This document shows, one piece after another, positions 1 to 9,232 of a stretch of 64,000 bases of DNA (positions are counted from its first letter, which is position 1; every line of letters begins with the position of its first letter). The stretch is from DUML01 sp050949905. Lineage in GTDB: Bacteria; Bacillota; Desulfitobacteriia; Desulfitobacteriales; Syntrophobotulaceae. The notes under the pieces are model-generated. The model saw only the letters and a program-made list of their open reading frames with translations, was not told the DNA's origin and made no database searches. Both the position numbers and the translations under genes were made by a program. The stretch lies in contig JBMNGP010000005.1 of NCBI GenBank assembly GCA_050949905.1, forward strand, positions 62,001-126,000, read 5' to 3'.

Positions 1-836
1 ATGTAACACTTTTAGGTGGTTCCGGTCAAGCTGGAACGATAGATTTAACCCCCAATGGCAAAGTATTTATTCTTGGTGGAACAGGAGTAATCAGTGCAAC
101 TGCGGAGAAGATAATTCAAGGTAAAGCAAACTCTCAATATGCAGAAAATCTTCGTGATTTTCCATCTTTACCAACTTCTTTGACAGGGGATAGTTCTCCC
201 GGAACATATGACCCTGCCCAAGAAGTGCTTCTTGATCCCTTCGAGGGTATTCCGGGCGGGGCTTTAACCGGGAAGAAAATCTTAATAGACCCGGGGCACG
301 GTGGGCCGGATAAAGGGGCGATTGGACCGAGTTATACTTTCGAAAAGGATAATAATTTAGCTATCTCTTCCTATTTGCTGGATATTTTGACTGAAGCCGG
401 GGCAACCGTAAGCATGACCAGGACAGCAGATGTTTCCGTGGCGTCAAATTACACAGAAAGGGCTGATCTGCAGGCCAGGGTTAATATTGCCAACAGCACG
501 AAGCCTGATTTGTTTATCTCTATCCATAATAATGCCAACCCTAATCCTGATATGAGCGGCACCATGGTTTTTTACTCGGAACAAAATCCCGGGAGTACGG
601 AGAGCTCTAAATTTGCTAATTTAGTCCTGGCTGAAATGACAGGAAAACTAGCTACCTATAATCTTGGGGCGAGAGCGGCTGATTATTATGTCCTGCGCCA
701 TACTAATATCCCGGCCGTTTTGATTGAGGTTGCTTATATTTCCAATGCGCGGGAAGAAGGGCGTCTGCAAAATCCTATTTTCCAGAAGAATGCGGCAGCA
801 GCTATCTTTCAGGGAATTTACCGGTATTTTAATTAG
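1..836 (+). CDS. N-acetylmuramoyl-L-alanine amidase with CWB2-type repeat, 5' partial
   Basis: The reading frame is open from base 3, so the window holds only the last 277 codons of a longer gene. The first ~40 visible residues (VFILGGTGVISATAEKII) look like the end of a cell-wall-binding repeat 2 (CWB2) unit. An Amidase_3 zinc domain follows after a short linker. Its markers are DPGHGG (zinc His), a Glu in the FEKDNN segment (zinc ligand), SIHNN (third zinc ligand) and IEVAYISN near the C-terminus (catalytic Glu). The family cleaves the bond between muramic acid and L-alanine in peptidoglycan outside the membrane. CWB2 repeats hold such enzymes on the Gram-positive wall. Function is secure; total length and signal peptide lie outside the window. 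Confidence 0.9.
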   Translation, partial: VTLLGGSGQAGTIDLTPNGKVFILGGTGVISATAEKIIQGKANSQYAENLRDFPSLPTSLTGDSSPGTYDPAQEVLLDPFEGIPGGALTGKKILIDPGHGGPDKGAIGPSYTFEKDNNLAISSYLLDILTEAGATVSMTRTADVSVASNYTERADLQARVNIANSTKPDLFISIHNNANPNPDMSGTMVFYSEQNPGSTESSKFANLVLAEMTGKLATYNLGARAADYYVLRHTNIPAVLIEVAYISNAREEGRLQNPIFQKNAAAAIFQGIYRYFN

Positions 837-863
837 ATAATTTGAACAAAGTCTTAGACAACA

Positions 864-933
864 TGTCATTCTGAGTGAAATAAAAAATCTATAATAGGGT
901 CCTTCGCTAACGAGAACATCTTCTCAGGATGAT
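864..933. repeat. REP-like imperfect inverted repeat
   Basis: The unit starting TGTCATTCTGAG (864-875) is mirrored by CTCAGGATGA (923-932), so the stretch can fold into an interrupted hairpin. The left arm resembles the segment at 42069-42094 (19 of 26 positions by eye). This looks like a short intergenic repeat family of the genome rather than a gene-specific signal. No coding potential is apparent. Confidence 0.45.
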
Positions 934-999
934 AAGTATGAATGAATCATCTAGTTCGGCTTTAATAAATGTTATGTAAAAAGAGAATCAGAAAACAAG

Positions 1000-1040
1000 G
1001 CATATCACTAGTGGAGTTAAATACACCGCTAGTGATATGC
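1000..1040. repeat. 15-bp inverted repeat (one mismatch)
   Basis: GCATATCACTAGTGG (1000-1014) pairs with CCGCTAGTGATATGC (1026-1040) around an 11-nt loop. No T-run follows directly, so it is not an intrinsic terminator by itself. It lies between the amidase and the MarR-type gene and could be a regulator site or a small repeat. Confidence 0.5.
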
Positions 1041-1046
1041 AAGCGG

Positions 1047-1074
1047 AGCATCGAGGAGACTAGATGCTTTTTTT
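1047..1074 (+). terminator. Short hairpin with T-run
   Basis: AGCATC (1047-1052) pairs with GATGCT (1063-1068), followed by a run of T. It is the only terminator-like structure between the amidase and the next gene. The stem is short, so this is a weak call. Confidence 0.4.
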
Positions 1075-1235
1075 GCTGTTTTGGAATAAAGCTGCCTTAG
1101 ACGATTGTTTAAAAAATATATTAAATGTATAATATATATAAATTATAGCTAATGTTATTTATAAATTATATAGAGTATAAATTTATCATTCCGGTTTCTA
1201 AGAGAAAGTTAATAATTATGATTAGGGAGATTGGT

Positions 1236-1685
1236 ATGCAAGTAGCTGAATTTAAGGATATCCTTTGGGGTTATACCAGGAGAATCACAGAAAACAGCAA
1301 TAAAGTCTTCAATTTTATTGCCGAAAAATATGGTTTCACAATTCTTCAGGTGAGAATACTTATGGAATTGCATCAAAACGGTTCGCATACTATTGGAGGG
1401 TTAGCCGAAGATATTTATGTCGCCGGAACGAACATTTCGGCGATGTGTAAAAAACTGGAGAATATGGGTTACTTAAAACGTGTTAGGGACCAGGAGGATG
1501 AGCGGGTTGTGCAAGTTGGCCTTTCCCAAAAGGGTAAAGAGGTAGTCCTGGAAATCGACCGGGAATTACAAGAAAGAATTAATCAACTCATTGCTGATGA
1601 ACCGGAACAAAATTTAGCGGACATTATAAGTGGAATGCAAAAACTAGATGAACTGCTCCATAAAATCAGCAAAATCCGCAGGTAA
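1236..1685 (+). CDS. MarR family transcriptional regulator
   Basis: A 149-residue winged-helix protein, the usual MarR length. The centre reads ILQVRILMELHQNG, then a recognition-helix segment GTNISAMCKKLENMGYLKR and the wing RVRDQEDERVVQVGLSQKG, which are typical of the family. The start at 1236 is preferred because AGGGAG lies at 1224-1229 with a 6-nt spacer. An in-frame ATG at 1152 would add an unlikely AT-rich extension. MarR proteins bind palindromes as dimers and usually control nearby efflux or stress genes. The following glycosyltransferase and cardiolipin synthase on the same strand are possible targets. The ligand is unknown. Confidence 0.85.
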   Translation: MQVAEFKDILWGYTRRITENSNKVFNFIAEKYGFTILQVRILMELHQNGSHTIGGLAEDIYVAGTNISAMCKKLENMGYLKRVRDQEDERVVQVGLSQKGKEVVLEIDRELQERINQLIADEPEQNLADIISGMQKLDELLHKISKIRR

Positions 1686-1733
1686 AGGTTAACATCAAAA
1701 AAAGATTAAGAAAGGAGTGGAACAGAATAGTTT

Positions 1734-2537
1734 ATGAATATTCTCGTCACTTTAAATTCGAAATATCTTAAGCCATTAAAAGTAATGCTTAAATCGCTTT
1801 TTCTTAATAATCCGGAGGAGAAGTTCTTTATATATTTATTGCACTCCAGCCTGAAAGCTGAGGAATTAGCTGATCTGGAACAATATGTTACTGATCAAGG
1901 ACAGGAGCTCAAGATAATTACCATTAATGATGATTATTTTCGAAATGCTCCGGTTATCCTTCATTACAGTAAAGAGATGTATTACCGTCTCTTGGCTTTT
2001 AAGTTTTTGCCTCCGGAACTGGATCGAATTTTATATTTAGATCCGGACATCTTAGTGATTAATTCTATTCGAGAACTCTATAACCAAGATCTTAAAGGTT
2101 ATTTGTATGCAGCTGCTTATCACGATTTGTTAACTGTCAAGGAAATTAATAAACTTCGCTTAAAGCCTTATGAAATCGAAGCTTACTATAATTCCGGGGT
2201 ACTGCTGATGAATCTTGAACTTCAAAGGCAGATCATTGATGAACAGGCGATCTTCGAATTTGTTGCCCAGAACAGGGTCAAATTACTTTTGCCCGATCAG
2301 GATATTATTAATGCCCTTTATGCCAAGCAAATAAAAACCTTGGATGAAAAGTTATATAATTATGATGCGAGGCACTATTCTTACTATAAATTAATTAGCA
2401 GTGGCTTATGTGATATGGATTATGTAATCCGCAATACGGTGATACTGCATTTTTGCGGTAAAAAAAAGCCTTGGCTCAGAGGATATAGCGGCAAGTTCCA
2501 CTCCCTTTATAAGCACTATGAAAAATTAGCTATTTAG
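1734..2537 (+). CDS. Glycosyltransferase family 8 protein
   Basis: A 267-residue GT-A fold sugar transferase. It begins with the family's nucleotide-binding strand (MNILVTLNSKYLKPLKVML). It carries the metal-binding DxD motif as D103-P-D105 in RILYLDPDILV, then NSGVLLMNL and PDQDIINALY. The C-terminal H-F-C-G-x-x-K-P-W segment is also typical of GT8. No membrane segment is seen. It probably transfers a hexose from UDP-sugar to a lipid or wall acceptor. It follows the MarR gene by about 50 bases with an AAGGAGTGG ribosome site, and is followed 23 bases later by cardiolipin synthase, so an envelope operon is plausible. The acceptor cannot be told from sequence. Confidence 0.85.
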   Translation: MNILVTLNSKYLKPLKVMLKSLFLNNPEEKFFIYLLHSSLKAEELADLEQYVTDQGQELKIITINDDYFRNAPVILHYSKEMYYRLLAFKFLPPELDRILYLDPDILVINSIRELYNQDLKGYLYAAAYHDLLTVKEINKLRLKPYEIEAYYNSGVLLMNLELQRQIIDEQAIFEFVAQNRVKLLLPDQDIINALYAKQIKTLDEKLYNYDARHYSYYKLISSGLCDMDYVIRNTVILHFCGKKKPWLRGYSGKFHSLYKHYEKLAI

Positions 2538-2560
2538 GGGATAAAATTAAAACTTTCTGG

Positions 2561-4135
2561 ATGATGAATATGAAGAATAGGGAATATCTTAATAAAATAT
2601 CAAACAGCCGGGTTTTAATCACAATCATGGCCTTAGCTCTGCAGCTCTTGGCCTTAATAGGTGTCATCCTGAGGTTTTATAACTATTTTGCTTTCTTTTA
2701 TGCCGGCAGTATAATTATTAGCCTTTTGGTAGTGCTCTTTATTCTTAACAACAAGAGTAATCCGGTTTATAAAATTGCCTGGATTATCCCAATTCTAATT
2801 TTACCGATCTTTGGCGGCCTGTTTTATATTTTCTTTGGAGTTAATAAGCTAAGCAAAAAAAGAAAGCTTAGTATGAAATCCATCTTTGAAAAGACCAAAG
2901 AGACACTTCATCCCCAACCGGATATTATTGCCGAGATAGAAAGTTTGAATAACAATGCCGGTAACCAATCCAGATATATTCAGAATTATTCTTACTATCC
3001 GCCTTATCGGAACACTTTTTGTGAATATTTGCCTACTGGCGAACAAAAATTTGCCAGGCTGAAGGAAGAACTAATAAAAGCCCGGCACTATATTTTTTTA
3101 GAGTATTTTATTATTGAAGAGGGGGTTATGTGGAACAGTATTTTAGAGATCTTAGCGGACAAGGCCAAAGAGGGCGTCGATGTTCGTGTTATTTATGATG
3201 ATTTTGGCTGCTTGGCTACACTGCCTTATAAATATGGCCGGAAGTTGGAGGAACTGGGTATTAAGTGCTGTGTTTTTAATCCTGTAATACCCGTTCTAAC
3301 CCTAAGGCATAATAACCGGGATCACCGCAAAATTGCGGTTATCGACGGACAGACAGCTTTCACCGGGGGTATTAATCTAGCTGATGAGTACATTAATGTT
3401 CGGGAAAAATATGGGCACTGGAAGGATTCCGCCATTATGCTCAAAGGAGAGGCTGCTTGGAGCCTGACGGTAATGTTTCTGACCATGTGGGATTATCTCC
3501 TTGGCATAGATGAGGATTATGCGCAGTTTAAGGTTTCTTCTGATCCTTGCCCGGAGAAAGAGAAGTTTATATCGGACAGGATTAACTCCGGCTTTGTACA
3601 ACCATTTGCCGACAGCCCTTTAGATGAAGAGCCTGTCGGCGAAACTATCTATTTTAACTTAATTACTAAGGCTCAAAAATATATTTATATTACTACCCCC
3701 TATTTAATAATTACCAATGAAATTATTACGGCCTTAACTACGGCTGCTAAAGGAGGAGTGGATGTTCGGATTATCACTCCCCATATCCCTGATAAATGGT
3801 ATGTCCACGTCGTTACCCGTTCTTACTATAAAATTCTTTTACAAGAGGGCATCAGAATCTACGAGTATACTCCCGGATTTATTCATTCCAAAACTTTTTT
3901 AGCTGATCACAGATATGGGGTAGTCGGAACGATAAATATGGATTATCGCAGCCTTTATCTGCATTTTGAATGCGGGGTTTGGTTGTACGGGTGTGATATC
4001 ATACAGGATATGTATAGTGATTTTCTAAATACCTTAGAAAAATGCCAGGAAGTAACTCTACAAGATCTCCAAAAAGTCCACTGGTATAAAAAGCTGCTAG
4101 GGTTTATCTTACGGATTTTTGCTCCTTTGATGTAA
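2561..4135 (+). CDS. cls: Cardiolipin synthase
   Basis: A 524-residue phospholipase-D superfamily protein. Two N-terminal hydrophobic segments (about residues 18-62 and 70-95) are followed by two HKD half-sites. The first is NRDHRKIAVIDG with His near residue 255; the second is FIHSKTFLADHRYGVVGTIN with His near residue 442. This layout matches bacterial Cls, which joins two phosphatidylglycerols into cardiolipin plus glycerol at the membrane. Three in-frame ATG codons lie close together (2561, 2564, 2570) with no strong ribosome site, so the start is uncertain by a few residues. It lies just downstream of the GT8 gene. Confidence 0.93.
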   Translation: MMNMKNREYLNKISNSRVLITIMALALQLLALIGVILRFYNYFAFFYAGSIIISLLVVLFILNNKSNPVYKIAWIIPILILPIFGGLFYIFFGVNKLSKKRKLSMKSIFEKTKETLHPQPDIIAEIESLNNNAGNQSRYIQNYSYYPPYRNTFCEYLPTGEQKFARLKEELIKARHYIFLEYFIIEEGVMWNSILEILADKAKEGVDVRVIYDDFGCLATLPYKYGRKLEELGIKCCVFNPVIPVLTLRHNNRDHRKIAVIDGQTAFTGGINLADEYINVREKYGHWKDSAIMLKGEAAWSLTVMFLTMWDYLLGIDEDYAQFKVSSDPCPEKEKFISDRINSGFVQPFADSPLDEEPVGETIYFNLITKAQKYIYITTPYLIITNEIITALTTAAKGGVDVRIITPHIPDKWYVHVVTRSYYKILLQEGIRIYEYTPGFIHSKTFLADHRYGVVGTINMDYRSLYLHFECGVWLYGCDIIQDMYSDFLNTLEKCQEVTLQDLQKVHWYKKLLGFILRIFAPLM

Positions 4136-4305
4136 AGGATCTGTAAGTATAAGAAGAAGAGTTATGAGGCATTGTTTTTAGATCTTCAAACATTTAGAAA
4201 AAATTCTGCTTGTAATATTTAGGCTTTTCCAGTATAAATAAAGACGTTGTCAATTAATAAATCTTAACTCGCTAACAACATTGTAGAAAGAGATAATTAG
4301 AAGGA

Positions 4306-5118
4306 ATGCATTTATTACAAATAATGGCTGATGTGATGGAACTTGATGTAGTGGAATTGAAAGTAATTGTCTTTGTCTGTTTCTTTGTTTTTTTGGCCGG
4401 ACTCATGGATTCTATCGCGGGGGGCGGAGGGCTCATATCCTTGCCCGCTTACATTGCTTCCGGCCTTCCGGTGCATATGGCCTTGGGGTGCAATAAATTT
4501 TCCTCGGCTTTCGGAACCATCATATCTTCGTTAAGATTTTGGAAAAATAATAAAGTTCATCTTCAAACAGTTGTCATCTCAGTTATCTGCGCATTAATAG
4601 GTTCTGCGGCAGGTGCTAGGGTAGTACTGTTTGTAGATGACTTTATATTCAGGATTATTCTTATTGCGATCATTCCTATCGTAGCCGTATTTGTATTTCT
4701 AAAAAAAGATTTCGGGACAATTAATCAAGTAGAGAGCCTAAGTCCGAAAAGCGTAACGGTTATCTCAGCCTTAATTGGGTTAGGAATTGGGTTTTATGAC
4801 GGTTTTTTGGGTCCTGGGACAGGGACTTTTCTGATCTTTAGCTATGCTTTGTTGTTGCGTTTTGATCTGGTTACAGCCTCAGGCAATGCCAAGCTGGTTA
4901 ACCTCTCCTCAAACCTAGGAGCACTTATTATGTTTTTATTGCATGGCCAAGTCTTTTTTGCTTTGGCCATCCCCGCTGCTTTCTTTGGAGTCGTGGGCAA
5001 TTTTATTGGTTCCGGTCTGGCCTTAAGAAAAGGCAGTAAAATTATAAAGCCTGTTTTTCTCATAGCTTTGGGCTTGCTCGTCATTAGTCTGATATTAAGT
5101 TTAATAAATAAAGCCTAA
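4306..5118 (+). CDS. TSUP family (TauE/SafE) membrane transporter
   Basis: A 270-residue, strongly hydrophobic protein with about eight predicted membrane spans. The conserved N-terminal repeat AGLMDSIAGGGGLISLPA and the second-half partner GFYDGFLGPGTGTFLIF are hallmarks of the TauE/SafE (TSUP) family. Characterised members move sulfite, sulfoacetate or other small organosulfur anions; the substrate here is unknown. The ATG at 4306 overlaps the AAGG at 4301-4304, so translation may instead begin at 4324 or 4336, shortening the N-terminus by 6 or 10 residues. It stands alone between cardiolipin synthase and the leuA leader. Confidence 0.88.
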   Translation: MHLLQIMADVMELDVVELKVIVFVCFFVFLAGLMDSIAGGGGLISLPAYIASGLPVHMALGCNKFSSAFGTIISSLRFWKNNKVHLQTVVISVICALIGSAAGARVVLFVDDFIFRIILIAIIPIVAVFVFLKKDFGTINQVESLSPKSVTVISALIGLGIGFYDGFLGPGTGTFLIFSYALLLRFDLVTASGNAKLVNLSSNLGALIMFLLHGQVFFALAIPAAFFGVVGNFIGSGLALRKGSKIIKPVFLIALGLLVISLILSLINKA

Positions 5119-5261
5119 GATTTTGAAAATTGCTTAGCTATTACTAGAGATTCTGATAAGGAGTAGATTAGAGTGCTTTTTGGGGTAAATTTTTAAGTAC
5201 TGTTTATCAACGATTTTTATTCTAGCTTTTTTTGATTTTTCATAGTAAGATATAAGGAATA

Positions 5262-5570
5262 TGGCAAAGGCTATGAAAGGGAAAAGTACTGCTAAACCGG
5301 AATCCAGAAAGCTGTTGGCTGATGGGAAACAGCAGAAGGGATAGCGGGAACTCGCCTGGGAGCTGCTATTTGAAATTCACGAGGTTAGTTATTTCCAGTG
5401 AAGAGTAAATGTAGACGGAATCCCACCGTTAGCGGGGAAGGGCATAAGGCTTATGGCCCGTGCCTTATTAAGGGTATGAACTTAGTTTCATAAATTAGAG
5501 TGGTACCGCGTAAGTTTGGTCTTTCGTCTCTAACTGCAGGTTAGTTGGATATGAAAGGCTTTTTTAATTA
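5262..5570 (+). promoter_or_regulatory. T-box leader with leucine (CUC) specifier
   Basis: The hallmark T-box sequence AGAGTGGTACCGCG lies at 5497-5510. Stem I elements are visible upstream: AGTA near 5285, CAGAAAGCTG, and the motif GAA-CTC-GCCTGGGAG. That places the specifier codon CUC (Leu) at 5351-5353. Downstream, GTCTTTCGTCTC can pair with GATATGAAAGGC before a T-run at 5560-5566, forming the competing terminator. Uncharged tRNA-Leu should stabilise the antiterminator and switch on leuA under leucine limitation. The specifier assignment is by eye from the conserved spacing. Confidence 0.9.
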
Positions 5571-5601
5571 ATAATATTTAGAGAATAGGAGAAGGTTTTC
5601 G

Positions 5602-7284
5602 ATGAAGAATTATCAGAAGTATCAAAGAAACTATTTTTTGCCTCCTACAGCATCTCTTGACTGGGTTCAGAAAGACTACCTTGATAAAGCCCCAATTTGG
5701 TGCAGTGTGGACTTAAGGGACGGCAACCAGGCTTTGGTGGAACCTATGAGCCTGGCTGAGAAATTGGAATTCTACGAAATGTTATTAAAAATCGGCTTTA
5801 AAGAGATTGAGGTGGGATTCCCGGCTGCTTCGGAGACTGAATACCAATTCCTAAGAGCTCTTATTGAAAAAGACTTGATTCCGCAGGATGTCTCTATTCA
5901 GGTTTTGACCCAGGCCAGGGAGCATATTATCCGCAAAACTTTTGAAGCCGTTAAGGGTGCCCCCCGGGCTATTGTCCATTTATATAACTCCACTTCGGTC
6001 GCCCAGAGAGAGCAGGTCTTTAAAAAATCCAAAGAGGAAGTTAAAGAGCTGGCCGTAGCGGGAGCAAAGCTGTTAAAAAAATTAGCCCAGGAAACGGAAG
6101 GAAATTTTTCTTTCCAATACAGCCCGGAAAGCTTCCCTGGGACAGAAGTAGAGTATGCTTTGGAAGTCTGCAACAGTGTAATTGATATCTGGCAGCCGGA
6201 CAGGGAGCATAAAATAATAATCAATATCCCGACAACTGTGGAGAACGCTCTGCCGCATGTTTTTGCCCAACAGGTGGAATATCTCAGCAAAAATTTAAAA
6301 TACCGGGAAAATGTCATCCTGTCTCTTCACCCTCATAACGACAGGGGATGCGGGGTTTGTGACGCTGAATTGGGTATACTGGCGGGAGCCGACCGGATCG
6401 AAGGGACTTTGTTCGGCAACGGAGAAAGGACCGGTAATGTAGATATAGTTACTCTGGCTATGAATTTATTCTCGCACGGAGTAAATCCCGGTTTGGATTT
6501 CAGCGATATGCCACATATCTGTGAAAAATACGAAAGGCTTACCGGAATGAAGGTCTACGAAAGACAGCCTTATGCCGGCTCATTGGTATTTACTGCTTTT
6601 TCCGGCTCCCATCAAGATGCTATAGCCAAAGGGATGCAGTGGAGGAAAGAAAGACAGGGTGAGTATTGGACAGTGCCTTACCTGCCGATTGACCCCAAGG
6701 ATGTGGGCAGGGAGTATGACTCGGATGTCATCCGCATTAACAGCCAATCCGGCAAGGGCGGGGTTAGTTATATTTTGCGCCGGAATTATGGGATTCAGAT
6801 GCCGGAGATAATGAAAGAAGAGATGGGCTACCTTGCTAAGTCCGTTTCCGATAGGGAGCATCGAGAATTGACACCGGAGTGGATTTTTCAAATCTTTCAA
6901 GAGGCTTACTTGGAAGCAGAAGGTGATTTGCGCATAGCAGAATTCCATTTCCAAAAAGAAAAAGGCATAAAAGCTGAAGTTACTATTTGTCAGCAAGGAG
7001 AGCAAATAGTAATTAATGGCCAAGGCAACGGCAGGTTGGATGCCGTTAGTAATGCCCTGAAGCAATACCAGAAGGTAGACTATGAATTAACTTATTATGA
7101 ACAGCATTCCTTAGGAACAGTTTCCACGGCTCAAGCTATATCCTATGTCGGCTTAACCTTCGCAGGAAAAGTTTATTGGGGTGCAGGTATTGATGAGGAT
7201 ATAATTAAATCATCGATTCTAGCGCTAGTGGTAGCAGTGAATCGCTTAGGCAGAAAAGCCCCTTGTAAAACGCTTAATAAATAA
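5602..7284 (+). CDS. leuA: 2-isopropylmalate synthase, long (type 2) form
   Basis: A 560-residue enzyme making 2-isopropylmalate from acetyl-CoA and 2-oxoisovalerate, the committed step of leucine synthesis. The DRE-TIM motif DLRDGNQAL contains R39/D40. The metal-binding HPHND is near residues 243-245, and GTLFGNGERTGN is also present. The C-terminal ~130 residues form the LeuA regulatory dimer domain that binds leucine. The N-terminus starting with a KYQ-R-Y-PPT-type segment is that of the actinobacterial/clostridial long LeuA rather than the 515-residue E. coli type. It is controlled by the T-box leader immediately upstream. No other leucine genes follow, so this copy is a stand-alone unit. 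Confidence 0.95.
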   Translation: MKNYQKYQRNYFLPPTASLDWVQKDYLDKAPIWCSVDLRDGNQALVEPMSLAEKLEFYEMLLKIGFKEIEVGFPAASETEYQFLRALIEKDLIPQDVSIQVLTQAREHIIRKTFEAVKGAPRAIVHLYNSTSVAQREQVFKKSKEEVKELAVAGAKLLKKLAQETEGNFSFQYSPESFPGTEVEYALEVCNSVIDIWQPDREHKIIINIPTTVENALPHVFAQQVEYLSKNLKYRENVILSLHPHNDRGCGVCDAELGILAGADRIEGTLFGNGERTGNVDIVTLAMNLFSHGVNPGLDFSDMPHICEKYERLTGMKVYERQPYAGSLVFTAFSGSHQDAIAKGMQWRKERQGEYWTVPYLPIDPKDVGREYDSDVIRINSQSGKGGVSYILRRNYGIQMPEIMKEEMGYLAKSVSDREHRELTPEWIFQIFQEAYLEAEGDLRIAEFHFQKEKGIKAEVTICQQGEQIVINGQGNGRLDAVSNALKQYQKVDYELTYYEQHSLGTVSTAQAISYVGLTFAGKVYWGAGIDEDIIKSSILALVVAVNRLGRKAPCKTLNK

Positions 7285-7353
7285 TAGCCGTGATGTCAAT
7301 AAGTTCCTGGTTATGTTACAATTGCCTAAGGTAACAATGGAGGAGGGATAAAA

Positions 7354-8289
7354 CTGTTTAAAGACAAGTTCCTGACTATAGCGTTGCTGGCCATCTTATT
7401 CCTGAATTTCTTTCTGGTAACAGAGATTAGTGAGCTCAATAACCGGCTGGAGAACTTAAACCATAACTACAATAATCTCCAGTCGAATCTTCATTCCCTT
7501 ACCGGGGATGTTAATCATAGTTTAGAACGTTTTACCAGAGAACAAAGCTGGATTACTCCGGTTCGAATTAATGAGGAAAAATCCAGGGTAGATCCTGAAA
7601 AGGCACTGGTTGTATTAAACTGGCAAATTAAGGACTTTGAGGAAGGCTCGGAAGTAGTCCTGCACTATCGTAAGGCGGACGCCGAAGAATTCCGGGCTAT
7701 TGCGGCGGAAAGCTCTAATAATACCGTCTTCTTTGAAGCCAGCTTGCCGCTGGAGATGAAAGCAGAGCCTTCCTGGGATATATCCGTTTCCTTCAGTGGA
7801 AAAAATCGGACTTCGGAAGGAGCGGCAGAAATTCCGGAAAAAGCTGCTGAAATGATATCGAGCGAAAAAAGTGATGCCCAGCAAGCGCTTCAATGTTATG
7901 TCAGTATGAAAACTAAGAACCAAATAAAAAGCAGTGAGCTATCTTATCTGAACTATTCTTATTTGGCCCATCTGAAATTCGAACCTGTCCAGGGGCACGT
8001 TCATATTGACGGCAATAAGCACTACATTCAATTGACTGGAGTGAGGATAGGAAGTAATGCCGTAAAGTCAGTATTTGCTGAGTTTTATAGCGGACAAAAG
8101 CTTATCGCCAAAAAGGAAGTCCCTGCCCGGGATGTACAGATTACTTCGGACGGCAATAAACCAGAACCGGTAAGAGGAGAGATTAACCATTATAGCTTAG
8201 AATACGACTCCGGTTCCGAGGCCATTTCCCGCCTTATTCTTGAAGTAATCTATAGCAATGGGGATAGTTTTAATAAAGAAATATTCTAG
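7354..8289 (+). CDS. Membrane-anchored coiled-coil protein of unknown function
   Basis: About 311 residues. No family was recognised. The N-terminus is a short basic segment (FKDKF), one hydrophobic helix (IALLAILFLNFFLV) and then a coiled-coil stretch rich in Asn/Leu (ELNNRLENLNHNYNNLQSN). The rest is a beta-rich extracellular part. The best ribosome site is GGAGGAGGG at 7339-7347, which points to a CTG start at 7354. The next in-frame start, TTG 7384, would remove the positively charged N-terminus and part of the anchor. It is a single gene between leuA and a convergent terminator. Confidence 0.7.
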   Translation: MFKDKFLTIALLAILFLNFFLVTEISELNNRLENLNHNYNNLQSNLHSLTGDVNHSLERFTREQSWITPVRINEEKSRVDPEKALVVLNWQIKDFEEGSEVVLHYRKADAEEFRAIAAESSNNTVFFEASLPLEMKAEPSWDISVSFSGKNRTSEGAAEIPEKAAEMISSEKSDAQQALQCYVSMKTKNQIKSSELSYLNYSYLAHLKFEPVQGHVHIDGNKHYIQLTGVRIGSNAVKSVFAEFYSGQKLIAKKEVPARDVQITSDGNKPEPVRGEINHYSLEYDSGSEAISRLILEVIYSNGDSFNKEIF

Positions 8290-8347
8290 TAAATACTCCC
8301 AGTTTGGAAGCGAACTACAATTTATTAGATCACGTAAAGACAAAAAT

Positions 8348-8390
8348 GAGCGTAACCATCAAGAATACTCTATTTGGTTACGCTCTTATT
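8348..8390. terminator. Intrinsic terminator between convergent genes
   Basis: GAGCGTAACCA (8348-8358) and TGGTTACGCTC (8375-8385) form a perfect 11-bp stem with A-rich and T-rich flanks. It can end both the plus-strand gene on its left and the minus-strand ABC operon on its right. Confidence 0.85.
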
Positions 8391-8431
8391 TAATTGGTCT
8401 TTTTAGCTGAGTTAACACAGATGTTTTAAAG

Positions 8432-9232
8432 CTATTCCAAATTGAGCCGCTTGCTGAGTATATAATTGGCTGTTGCAAAATAAGCCGCAGACCAGAGTAG
8501 AGCAAAAAATGTTCCGAAAGCAATAGCTAGATGAAATATCGGCATAGTAGTAAGAAGGTTTTCCGGAGTAATGTGGAAATTGGCAAAATGGCTCATCCCG
8601 GGGATTTGACTGAGAAGCAGAAAAAGGATTTGGGAAAGAGTGTTAAGGGCGATGAAGGCTCCTAAGGAGGCTAATATTTTATGGTGGTTGAAGAGATGCC
8701 CAATAGCTATCGAAGCGTAAATGATTAATATACCTGAGGCCAGAGTTACCAAGATGGCCAGGATAATCTCGAAGGACACAAGGTATACGGAGGCGCCTAG
8801 ATACTCTAATACCTGATGATAAAAAATCGAAAATTCTCTTAGAAAGCTGGTGAAGCTTCCTTCCCGCAAAGTGATAATCAAAATGGAAGTTAAGGCAGCT
8901 AAACCGCTGGCCGCTACCCAGAACATAGATACCAGGAGCTTACTGACAATATGCTGCCAGGGTTTAACGGGTAGAGTGAACATTAGATAGCCTTCTTCGG
9001 TAAGGAGATTCTTATAAAAACGCTGGATCATCATAATAAAAGTCATTACGAACATGCCCACCATAATGCTGATATAGAGTACCATGCTGATTACGGCGGG
9101 AATATCAAATTCCTCCGGGCCTAATGGAACAATAATTCTGGAAATTACTGCGAATACTAATAACGCCAGGAATAGGGGCAAGAAAAATCTGGCCGTGGCT
9201 TTAAACTCATATTTTATCAGCTTACTTAACAT
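8432..9232 (-). CDS. ABC-2 type transporter permease
   Basis: A 266-residue integral membrane protein with about six hydrophobic spans. The gene overlaps the upstream ATPase gene by 7 bases, so it is the membrane partner of that ATPase. The start MLSKLIKYEFKATARFFLP is typical of ABC-2 permeases linked to YtrA-type regulators, where a lysine-rich amphipathic N-terminus precedes the first span. Such operons often respond to wall-active agents or bacitracin-like peptides; the substrate here is not known. It ends at the terminator at 8348-8390. Confidence 0.85.
   Translation of the reverse strand: MLSKLIKYEFKATARFFLPLFLALLVFAVISRIIVPLGPEEFDIPAVISMVLYISIMVGMFVMTFIMMIQRFYKNLLTEEGYLMFTLPVKPWQHIVSKLLVSMFWVAASGLAALTSILIITLREGSFTSFLREFSIFYHQVLEYLGASVYLVSFEIILAILVTLASGILIIYASIAIGHLFNHHKILASLGAFIALNTLSQILFLLLSQIPGMSHFANFHITPENLLTTMPIFHLAIAFGTFFALLWSAAYFATANYILSKRLNLE

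Noticed and set aside
1000..1074. Tandem hairpins as a riboswitch for the MarR gene
   Set aside because: The two stems do not compete with each other and no conserved riboswitch core was recognised; an inverted repeat plus weak terminator is enough.
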